Shown: positions 1 to 7,029 of the stretch, piece after piece
Position numbering within the stretch: position 1 is the stretch's first letter
Layout: each line of letters begins with the position of its first letter
NCBI GenBank assembly: GCA_937925715.1
Contig: CALAMG010000028.1
Location: forward strand, 47,217-111,216
Length of the DNA stretch: 64,000 nucleotides
DNA from: an uncultured Collinsella sp.
GTDB lineage: Bacteria > Actinomycetota > Coriobacteriia > Coriobacteriales > Coriobacteriaceae
Reading direction: 5' to 3'
Position numbers and translations under genes: made by a program
Notes under the pieces: generated by a model
Told to the model about the DNA's origin: nothing
The model's input: the letters and a program-made list of their open reading frames with translations, nothing else
Database searches by the model: none

Positions 1-150
1 GACGGCGATGAGTGTCTGTTCGGCATCGGAATCGGTCGAGATATTGCGCTCGGGAATGGTCACGCCGTTATCGGCCAAAAAGTGCTTGACCTTTAAGCAA
101 TACGGGCAGCCGGTCATAACGTACAGCGCGAGCTCGTGATTAGTAGCCAT
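1..150 (-). CDS. Glutaredoxin, 3' part beyond the window
   Basis: The first 50 codons of a glutaredoxin-type thiol-disulfide oxidoreductase are present; the rest lies beyond position 1. The start ATG is at 150. The residues seen include the redox-active CPYC motif at about residues 15-18, directly after a short beta strand, as in NrdH and glutaredoxin folds. Such small cytoplasmic proteins reduce disulfides in ribonucleotide reductase and other targets. The region after CPYC (lysine-rich helix, then a strand with a Pro) fits the family. The partner reductase is not visible. Confidence in the fold is high, but the exact subfamily cannot be told from half a protein. Confidence 0.85.
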   Translation of the reverse strand, partial: MATNHELALYVMTGCPYCLKVKHFLADNGVTIPERNISTDSDAEQTLIAV

Positions 151-201
151 AGGTCTCCAATCGGTTGAGGTTTTGATTGAAATACCCAAAGCCGCCGCGG
201 T

Positions 202-1029
202 CTATGCGCGCGTCAACGAAGACTCGATGGCCTGGACCAGAAACGCCGTGGCTCCGGTGGCGCAGGGCTTGTCGTAGTAGTCAACAAAGCGCTGGTCGGC
301 AAGATAACCGTGGGCGAGGCCCAGGTACGCCTCGTCTTGGGGCTCGCATCCCCAGTTGAGAGCAATCCAGCGACGATGCATCGCGACAAGCTTACGAGCC
401 TCGTTGCTCTCTGGGTCGCCAATGCCCATGGCAATCGAGAGCTGGCCCAGAATAGCGCGTTCAAGTTCCTTCATGTCGTTCCATGTCTCGGGGTCCATGT
501 CCAGCAGTGCTTCGTTTGCTGCGTCGATCGCCTCGTCGCCGTAGCGCTTCCGGGCTTCGGCGCCGTAGCGCTCTTCGTTTTCCTGCACGGTGCGCCAGCG
601 CTCCAGTTGCGGCAGGACGGCGCCCATGAGCGAGACGGCTTCGTCGAGCGACATACCGGTGTTTTGTGCCAGGCGCGGGGCACAATCCTCGATCATTGCC
701 TCCATGGTGGTGTCGTAGGTGTACTTGCCGTGGTCGTAGCACCACTTGCAGTAATGGTCGGTCGTGGCGCCCGCGGCATCGGTGCCGCAGTCGTCGGGCG
801 TGAGTATCATGCCGCAGCTCTGGCAATAATGCTCGGGCATTTCGAGCAGGTGGGGCAGCGGCTCTCCGGTTACGGCGGCAATGAGCTTCATCATGTCGAT
901 ACCCGGGGTGACTTCGCCGCGTTCCCAACGGCTGACGGCTTGGCGTGTGACGAAGAGCTTGGCGGCGAGCTGCTCCTGGGTAAGGTGATGGGCGCGACGG
1001 ATGGCAATGAGCTTTTCTGCAAAGGCCAT
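202..1029 (-). CDS. XRE-family regulator with zinc ribbon and C-terminal TipAS-like domain
   Basis: This is a 275-residue protein. Residues 1-60 form a Cro/CI-type helix-turn-helix (QEQLAAKLFVTRQAVSRWERG). A four-cysteine zinc ribbon follows at about residues 69-93 (CQSCGM ... CKWC). The C-terminal 170 residues are helical, with the alternating acidic and aromatic pattern of TipAS antibiotic-recognition domains. HTH plus zinc ribbon plus TipAS-like architecture is known in Gram-positive regulators that respond to small molecules. It probably binds DNA as a dimer in the cytoplasm. The gene stands alone, divergent from trmO, so local regulation is unclear. The ligand cannot be inferred from sequence. 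Confidence 0.8.
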   Translation of the reverse strand: MAFAEKLIAIRRAHHLTQEQLAAKLFVTRQAVSRWERGEVTPGIDMMKLIAAVTGEPLPHLLEMPEHYCQSCGMILTPDDCGTDAAGATTDHYCKWCYDHGKYTYDTTMEAMIEDCAPRLAQNTGMSLDEAVSLMGAVLPQLERWRTVQENEERYGAEARKRYGDEAIDAANEALLDMDPETWNDMKELERAILGQLSIAMGIGDPESNEARKLVAMHRRWIALNWGCEPQDEAYLGLAHGYLADQRFVDYYDKPCATGATAFLVQAIESSLTRA

Positions 1030-1170
1030 AGCGGCTCCTTTCTGCTGGTTGATGGCTTAAGCATACGCGGCAGCAGGCGCCCTTCCAAGCAACCGTTGGT
1101 TGCACGACGGAGGACCGCGGCGAAGAATTGCGCACAACGCCTCACGCCTTCATGCCGTACAATGACCGGC

Positions 1171-1908
1171 ATGGAACCTATCGCACACATACATACCGAC
1201 CTGCCGCAGAAGTTCGGCATTCCGCGCAACAGCTTTTTGGCGCCTCATCTGCAGGGACACATCGTCTTTGAGCCGGAATTTGCCTCCAATGCAGCGGTTG
1301 AGGGCCTGGACTCCTTCTCTCACCTATGGCTGTTGTGGCGCTTCGAAAACGGAACGCCCGGCGGCACGGCAAACGACATAGCTGCCGATGCCAAGTCGCA
1401 GGACAGGTCTGGCACCAACGTCAAGTGGTCGAAGACCGTGCGCCCGCCGCGTCTGGGCGGAGCCGAACGTGTGGGAGTGTTTGCCACGCGCAGTCCGTTT
1501 CGCCCTAATCCCATCGGGCTCACCTGCGTCAAGCTTGATCGTGTCGAGCTCACCGACGATGGCCCCATCATCCATGTGTTGGGGGCCGACCTGCGCGATG
1601 GTACGCCCATCTACGACATCAAGCCCTACATTCCGTTTGCGGATTGCCACCCGGATGCGACCGGAGGCTGGATCGAGGATGCTCCGTGGCAAGAGCTCGA
1701 TGTTGAGTTTCCGCAAGTACTGCAGGATATGGTCCCGCCCGCAAAGCTCCTCGGCTTGGTCGAGGTCCTTCGCCAAGACCCGCGCCGCGCGGGCAGCAAG
1801 CACGAGCCACACCGCGTCTATCATCTGGCTTACGCCGGGCTCGACATATCGTTTACGGTCGATGAAACCCAGCTAACCGTATTTGCCGTCAACGACGCGC
1901 AAGACTAA
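1171..1908 (+). CDS. trmO: tRNA (N6-threonylcarbamoyladenosine37-N6)-methyltransferase TrmO
   Basis: The 245-residue protein belongs to the TsaA/YaeB/TrmO family, which uses SAM to methylate the N6 of t6A37 in threonine tRNAs. The diagnostic block is clear at about residues 105-125: GVFATRSPFRPNPIGLTCV, followed by LGADLRDGTPIYDIKPYIP. The C-terminal extension with the YHLAY segment is also typical. Length matches the E. coli protein (235). An alternative ATG three codons upstream (1162) is possible, and a much longer frame upstream is only the antisense of the regulator at 202-1029. The gene is followed at 112 bp by the MalY-like gene on the same strand. Confidence 0.93.
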   Translation: MEPIAHIHTDLPQKFGIPRNSFLAPHLQGHIVFEPEFASNAAVEGLDSFSHLWLLWRFENGTPGGTANDIAADAKSQDRSGTNVKWSKTVRPPRLGGAERVGVFATRSPFRPNPIGLTCVKLDRVELTDDGPIIHVLGADLRDGTPIYDIKPYIPFADCHPDATGGWIEDAPWQELDVEFPQVLQDMVPPAKLLGLVEVLRQDPRRAGSKHEPHRVYHLAYAGLDISFTVDETQLTVFAVNDAQD

Positions 1909-2020
1909 CCAGCCATTCGTCCGCACCCGTCAAATTAAGCGCCAAACCCCGCGCCAAAACCGCCCACGCTGGTGGACAATAACGCCTACCAAAACAATCA
2001 ACTTTGCACGGGAGTCCAGC

Positions 2021-3235
2021 ATGAAATACGACTTCACTTCAATCATCGACCGCCACGGCATGGACGCCATCGCCGTTGACTCTTGGGGTGAGATCCCCGG
2101 TATGGCCCCGAACGCACCCGACGAGGGCTTCGACCGCATTCCCATGTGGGTGGCCGACATGAACTTTGCCACGGTGCCCACGGTCCAGGAACACATCATT
2201 CAGCGCGCCCAGCACCCCATGTTTGGCTATTTCAATCCGCGCTCCGAGTATTTCGACCGCATCATCGAATGGCAGAGCCGCCGCAATGGCGTCGAGGGCC
2301 TGCGCCCTGAACATATCGGTTACGAAAACGGCGTGCTGGGCGGTGTCGTGTCGACGCTGCGCGCGTATGTCCAGCCGGGCGATGCGGTGCTGGTCCACAG
2401 CCCCACCTACATCGGCTTTACCAAGTCCATTGAGGCCGCGGGCTATCGTATTGTCCATAGCCCGCTTAAGCTCGACGATCAGGGCGTGTGGCGCATGGAC
2501 TTTGAGGACATGGAGTGCAAACTCGCCCAAAACCACATCCATGCCGCGGTGTTCTGCTCGCCGCACAATCCCTGCGGCCGCGTATGGGAGCGCGACGAAA
2601 TCGAGCGCGCCATGGACATCTATCGCCAGCACGATTGCGTGGTGATTTCGGACGAGATTTGGTCCGATATCATCCTGCCGGGGCACAAGCACATCCCGAC
2701 GCAGTCGGTGAGCGAGGATGCCCGCATGCGCACGGTTGCCCTCTATGCGCCGAGCAAGACGTTTAACCTGACGGGCCTTGTCGGCAGCTACCACATTGTC
2801 TACAACGAGACGCTGCGTGACCGCATCGGCGCCGTGTCCAACAAGACCCACTACAACGAGATGAATGTCCTCTCCATGCATGCGCTTATCGGTGCCTACC
2901 AGCCGCAGGGCTACGAGTGGGTGGACGAGCTCAACCAGGTGCTTGCCGGCAATATCGAGTACTTCTGCGATTACGTGGACGGGCATTTTGAGGGCGTGTC
3001 CTATTCGCGTCCGCAGGGCACGTACATGGTGTTTCTGGACTGCACCGAGTGGTGTCGCGAGCATGGCCGCGATATTCAGTGGCTGCTCGACGAGGGGGCG
3101 CGCGTGGGCGTGGGATATCAGGACGGCCGCCCGTTCCACGGGCCCTGCCACATTCGCGTGAATCTGGCGCTGCCGCTTTCGCGCGTAAAGGAAGCGTGCG
3201 ACCGCCTGGACCGCTACGTTTTTAATGCACGGTAA
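2021..3235 (+). CDS. MalY/PatB-type PLP-dependent C-S lyase (cystathionine beta-lyase)
   Basis: This 404-residue fold-type I aminotransferase-like enzyme matches the MalY/PatB branch, which cleaves cystathionine or cysteine conjugates to thiol, pyruvate and ammonia. Visible markers are MWVADMNF near the N-terminus, GVLGGV, SPHNPCGRVW (PLP phosphate region), SDEIWSDI (Asp binding the pyridine nitrogen) and the Schiff-base lysine K246 in APSKTFNLTG. The C-terminal RVNLALP carries the carboxylate-binding Arg. The start ATG at 2021 follows a GGAG. A longer open frame from 1883 overlaps trmO and is not needed. The enzyme is cytosolic and probably serves methionine or sulfur metabolism; a regulatory role like that of MalY cannot be excluded. 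Confidence 0.9.
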   Translation: MKYDFTSIIDRHGMDAIAVDSWGEIPGMAPNAPDEGFDRIPMWVADMNFATVPTVQEHIIQRAQHPMFGYFNPRSEYFDRIIEWQSRRNGVEGLRPEHIGYENGVLGGVVSTLRAYVQPGDAVLVHSPTYIGFTKSIEAAGYRIVHSPLKLDDQGVWRMDFEDMECKLAQNHIHAAVFCSPHNPCGRVWERDEIERAMDIYRQHDCVVISDEIWSDIILPGHKHIPTQSVSEDARMRTVALYAPSKTFNLTGLVGSYHIVYNETLRDRIGAVSNKTHYNEMNVLSMHALIGAYQPQGYEWVDELNQVLAGNIEYFCDYVDGHFEGVSYSRPQGTYMVFLDCTEWCREHGRDIQWLLDEGARVGVGYQDGRPFHGPCHIRVNLALPLSRVKEACDRLDRYVFNAR

Positions 3236-3245
3236 GTGAGCACTG

Positions 3246-3287
3246 CATGTGGGGCCTTCTGCCAAGTCGGCTGGAAGGCCCCACATG
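3246..3287 (+). terminator. Hairpin after the MalY-like gene
   Basis: A perfect 14-bp inverted repeat (CATGTGGGGCCTTC / GAAGGCCCCACATG) with a 14-nt loop begins 11 bp after the stop codon of the C-S lyase. There is no clear U-tract, so termination is an inference from position and stem strength. Confidence 0.6.
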
Positions 3288-3379
3288 GTAAAACGTCTGT
3301 AGCCATTGGGCACTCGTGTGGTTTTGTTTGCTATTATTTTTTACCATTTCAGTCTGTAAACAGGATCGTATGGAGCTCG

Positions 3380-4249
3380 ATGAAAAGGTCCCGTCGCTCG
3401 GTTGCCATTTCGTTGTTTGTTGCGCTTGCGGTAGCGTGCGCCTTTGTCGTAGCGATAGCCGGCTGTTCCGGGTCGAATGGCAGAGCCTCGACGTCTGCAT
3501 TAGAAGGCCTGGATGCCTCGCAGGCCAAAGACGACAACCTTAAGACGCTCAACGTCGGCAGCGACCTCTATCCACCGTTTGTGTATACCGACGAGTACGG
3601 CGATATCGTTGGCCTGGATGTCGAGATATTGACCGAGGCTTTGACTCGCATTGGTTACAAGCCAAAATACCAGCTGATCGACTGGGAAAAGAAGAAGGAG
3701 CTGCTGGCGAGCGGCGAACTCGATTGTGTCATGGGCAGCTTTAGTATGACGGGTCGCGAAAACGAGTATCGTTGGGCCGGTCCGTACCTTGCGAGCCGTC
3801 AGGTGGTCGCGGTCGATCCCCAGAGCGATATCTACACGCTTGCCGATCTTGAGGATAAGATCGTGGCGGTTCAGTCCACCACCAAGCCCGAGGGCATTTT
3901 GCTCAATCGCACAAATGAAAACGTTCCGCAGATCAAGGAACTCTACTGCTTTTCGGACCGTTCGTGCCTGAACCCGGCGCTCGTCGAGGGCCTGGTCGAC
4001 GCCATCGCCGCGCATGAGTCTTTGCTGCTCACCTACGAAAAAGACTATGGCGTAACGTATCGAATTTTGGATGAGCCGCTGCTAGAGGTTGGTTTGGGCA
4101 CCGCTTTCGATATCAACGATACGCGCGGCATCGACGTCAAGCTCACTCATGCCTACCAAGAAATGCTTGCCGATGGCACCATGGAACGCCTGGTGTCAAA
4201 GTACTTTGATGACCCTTCGCCATTTTTGAATGTGGAGGGCCTGTCATGA
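3380..4249 (+). CDS. Family-3 solute-binding lipoprotein (amino-acid-type ligand), sensor partner
   Basis: This is a 289-residue secreted lipoprotein. The N-terminus has basic residues, a hydrophobic stretch and a lipobox IAGC with Cys29 as lipidation site. Residues 60-285 form an SBP_bac_3 domain: LNVGSDLYPPFVYTD at the start, GLDVEI, then VMGSFSMTGRE and a C-terminal LVSKYF. Its stop overlaps the start of the hybrid histidine kinase by 4 nt (ATGA), and no permease or ATPase genes are nearby. The protein therefore probably senses an extracellular ligand and passes it to the kinase rather than feeding an ABC importer. An internal ATG (3380) is chosen because it gives a proper signal peptide. 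Confidence 0.85.
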   Translation: MKRSRRSVAISLFVALAVACAFVVAIAGCSGSNGRASTSALEGLDASQAKDDNLKTLNVGSDLYPPFVYTDEYGDIVGLDVEILTEALTRIGYKPKYQLIDWEKKKELLASGELDCVMGSFSMTGRENEYRWAGPYLASRQVVAVDPQSDIYTLADLEDKIVAVQSTTKPEGILLNRTNENVPQIKELYCFSDRSCLNPALVEGLVDAIAAHESLLLTYEKDYGVTYRILDEPLLEVGLGTAFDINDTRGIDVKLTHAYQEMLADGTMERLVSKYFDDPSPFLNVEGLS

Positions 4250-6438
4250 TCGATGCGCCCGACCACGCTGCTCAGGAGCGGGGCAATCGTTCGGCAGGGG
4301 CATGGCTCCTTGTCGCTCTGCTGGGGATAGCGCTCTCGGTTGTTGCCGGCATGATGAGCTACGGTTACACGACGGCCCAAGCCGAGCAGCGCTTTGCCGA
4401 CGTTGTCGATTACGTGGCGACGCAGAGCCTTTCCTACGATGCATTCAACAGCGCCTATACGACCAAAAACCTGATTCGCGTTATGGAGATCGCCGGAGAG
4501 GCTGCCCGCGATATGGAGCGCGACGGTTCAGTGGATAACGCCATGCTGGAGCAATACGCCGACCAGTTCAACGTGAGCGCGCTGATCGTGACGGACGCAT
4601 CGGGCAATTTGGTGTCCGAGTCCTCGACGGGCGATGTGGACTACGGGTCGCTCGCTACGTATCTCAAAGAATCACCCGTGCTGGAGGTGGCAACTCATCC
4701 GCTTAAGTCCTATACCGCCCGCATCACGCTTGCGGATGATTCGGTCGCAGACATTGGCTGCGTGACTCGGCAGGATGGCGAGGGCATCGTTATCGCGGTA
4801 AGGCATCAGAGTGCGAAAGCGGTTGCAAGCAATACACTCAAACTGCAGAGCTTGCTTGATGGCTATGAAACTATCGATAGCGGCAATATCGTGATCGAAA
4901 GCGACGGCAAGGTCGTTGCGACCAATGCCGTTGAACCCACCGTATTGGGCGTGTTCGATCTGCCTGCGACGGATGTCTTTATTGTCGACGGTATTAAGGA
5001 TCGATGCCTGGCTGGTAAGGTCAGATTGGTTAACGCCGACGGCGAGTGGTATTTGGGCACATTTGGAAAAGCGCACAAATTCTATGTGTACACCTATGCC
5101 TCGGCGCAGCGCTACTTTGAGGTCGCCGCGGCTGTTGCCGCCGGCGTGCTGGTGCTCTACGGCGGTGTTATAGCCGTTGTTGTGACGGTGCGTCGCCGCG
5201 CTGATCGTCGACGTTTGACGGACTTGCTGCAGCAGGAGCGCGACTATGGCGACAAGCTGGCAAAGGCGGCGCGTGAGGCCTCGTCTGCCAACTCGGCAAA
5301 GACGGAGTTTCTGCGTCGCATGAGCCACGATCTGCGCACGCCCATCAACGGCATTCGCGGCATGGTCGAGGTTGGCGATGCCAATGCGGACGATCTGCAA
5401 AAGCAGACTGAGTGCCGCTCAAAAATCTGGACGGCATCGGGACTGCTGCTCGACCTTGCCAACGAGGCGCTCGATATGAGTCGCCTGGAGAGCGGGCGGG
5501 TCGACCTGAACCTCGTGCCCATAAATTTGGTGGCCCTCAACTGTGAAGTACGCGATATTCTGGAGCGCCAGGCCGAGGAGCGTCTGGTGACAATTATCTC
5601 CGACCAGCAGACGCTTAATCATCCCTATGCGCGGGTGAGTGTGACGCACCTCAAGCGTTTGTTGCTCAATATTGCCGGCAATGCCGTCAAGTACAACCGC
5701 CAGGGCGGCTATGTCCGCCTGGTGTGCCGCGAGGTGGAGCCAGCGGATGGCGTCCCCGTCTATGAATACACGATCGCCGACAACGGTATTGGCATGAGCG
5801 AGGAGTTCCAAAAGCACCTCTACGAGCCGTTTTGCCGCGAGGAGCAGCAGGTGGAAGGCGCTTCGTCGGGAACTGGCCTGGGCGCGCCTATCGCAAAACA
5901 GCTGGTCGAGCTTATGGGCGGAACCATGAGTTTTACGAGCGTCTTGGGGCAGGGGACGACGTTTACCATCCGCCTGCCGTTCGAGAAATGCAAACGCTCC
6001 GAGATTCCTCAGGCAGTTCGCGTGGATGGGGGCGATGGCGATGCGCTCCAGGGCTTGCGCGTTTTGCTCGTAGAGGATAACGATCTGAATGCCGAGATCG
6101 CGCAGTTTACGCTCAGCCGTGCCGGTGCCATCGTGACGCATGCTAAGGATGGTGAGTCTGCCGTCGAGATGTTTACCGCGAGCGCACCGCACGAGTACGA
6201 CGTGGTGTTGATGGACATCATGATGCCTGGCATCGATGGCCTTGAGGCCACGCGCCAGATTCGAGCACTCGATCGCGAGGATGCCGCGACCACGCCGATT
6301 ATCGCCGTGAGCGCCAACGCCTTTGCCGACGACCGCAGGCTTTCGCGTGAGGCGGGCATGGACGCGCACCTGAGCAAACCTGTGAGCTCGCAGGAGCTCG
6401 TCGAGGCGCTAGCGCACATAGCCGCCGATGCTTCATAA
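4246..6438 (+). CDS. Membrane hybrid sensor histidine kinase / response regulator
   Basis: This 730-residue protein has a transmembrane helix at about residues 16-38, an extracytoplasmic sensor region (40-285, probably double-Cache/PAS-like), and a second helix at about 288-312. A HisKA domain follows with the phospho-accepting His361 in SHDLRTPINGI, then an HATPase_c domain (NAVKYN N-box, DNGIGMS, GTGLGAPI) and a C-terminal receiver domain. The receiver has an acidic pocket (LLVEDNDLN) and phospho-acceptor Asp657 in LMDIMMPGIDG. It is translationally coupled to the binding lipoprotein upstream. There is no separate DNA-binding response regulator in the window, so the output partner is unknown. 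A strong hairpin directly follows the stop. Confidence 0.93.
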   Translation: MIDAPDHAAQERGNRSAGAWLLVALLGIALSVVAGMMSYGYTTAQAEQRFADVVDYVATQSLSYDAFNSAYTTKNLIRVMEIAGEAARDMERDGSVDNAMLEQYADQFNVSALIVTDASGNLVSESSTGDVDYGSLATYLKESPVLEVATHPLKSYTARITLADDSVADIGCVTRQDGEGIVIAVRHQSAKAVASNTLKLQSLLDGYETIDSGNIVIESDGKVVATNAVEPTVLGVFDLPATDVFIVDGIKDRCLAGKVRLVNADGEWYLGTFGKAHKFYVYTYASAQRYFEVAAAVAAGVLVLYGGVIAVVVTVRRRADRRRLTDLLQQERDYGDKLAKAAREASSANSAKTEFLRRMSHDLRTPINGIRGMVEVGDANADDLQKQTECRSKIWTASGLLLDLANEALDMSRLESGRVDLNLVPINLVALNCEVRDILERQAEERLVTIISDQQTLNHPYARVSVTHLKRLLLNIAGNAVKYNRQGGYVRLVCREVEPADGVPVYEYTIADNGIGMSEEFQKHLYEPFCREEQQVEGASSGTGLGAPIAKQLVELMGGTMSFTSVLGQGTTFTIRLPFEKCKRSEIPQAVRVDGGDGDALQGLRVLLVEDNDLNAEIAQFTLSRAGAIVTHAKDGESAVEMFTASAPHEYDVVLMDIMMPGIDGLEATRQIRALDREDAATTPIIAVSANAFADDRRLSREAGMDAHLSKPVSSQELVEALAHIAADAS

Positions 6439-6440
6439 GC

Positions 6441-6480
6441 ATATGGCCCGGTTCCAAGGTGGGTTGGAACCGGGCCATAT
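6441..6480 (+). terminator. Intrinsic terminator after hybrid kinase
   Basis: A perfect 17-bp stem (ATATGGCCCGGTTCCAA and its complement) with a 6-nt loop lies 2 bp after the stop codon and is followed by TGTTATT. It may also serve the convergent gene at 6508-6987. Confidence 0.85.
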
Positions 6481-6507
6481 TGTTATTGATGAGGCCTGCT
6501 GAGGGGC

Positions 6508-6987
6508 TTACTTTTCTTGAATCTGCTTGCCGCAAAGATGCTCAATCGAAATCTCGTAGAGCTGGACGCCCTTGATGTCTTTGGCGATTTCCTCTTCGAC
6601 TTCTTCGGCAGAAGGGTAGTACTTAAGGGCGAGCTGGCGGACTTTGTCCTCGATAAACGCGGGGGTGTCATTCGCCAGGCGACAGCGGCCAAAGACCACG
6701 GTACTCATAACGTAGGGAGCCCAGTCACCGTCCTGGTACCACTCGTTGCCGTAAACGGTAAAGCAGACCTTGTCATCGCGCTTGAGTGCGTCGACCTTGT
6801 GGCCGGCCTTGGCGCCATGGAAATAAATCTTGTCGTGCTCGGCGTCAAAGAAGTAGTTGACGGGAATGGCGTACGGGTAGCCATCGTCGCCGTTGACGGC
6901 AAAGACGCCGCGCTTGCAGGTGGCGAGCAGTTCGCGCGCTTCCTCGTCAGTGATGGCGCGTTTCTTTCGACGTAAGGGCCTAAACAT
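6508..6987 (-). CDS. Pyridoxamine 5'-phosphate oxidase-like flavin protein (NimA/NimC type)
   Basis: The protein is 159 residues from ATG 6987, which has AAGGA eight bases upstream; the longer frame starting at 7026 lacks a ribosome site. The sequence shows a split-barrel FMN-binding fold: YPYAIPVNYFFD, IYFHGAKAGHK and VCFTVYGNE are typical of the nitroimidazole-resistance (NimA) branch of the PNPOx superfamily. Members bind FMN or haem and often reduce nitro compounds or act on unknown small substrates. The C-terminus ends in an oxidoreductase-like helix. It is a monocistronic gene downstream of, but not obviously functionally tied to, the large sensor kinase gene at 7030-9834. Substrate is unknown. 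Confidence 0.82.
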   Translation of the reverse strand: MFRPLRRKKRAITDEEARELLATCKRGVFAVNGDDGYPYAIPVNYFFDAEHDKIYFHGAKAGHKVDALKRDDKVCFTVYGNEWYQDGDWAPYVMSTVVFGRCRLANDTPAFIEDKVRQLALKYYPSAEEVEEEIAKDIKGVQLYEISIEHLCGKQIQEK

Positions 6988-7029
6988 CGTTGGCTTCCTT
7001 TCTGGTCGTGCGTGGTGGTTGAGCACAAA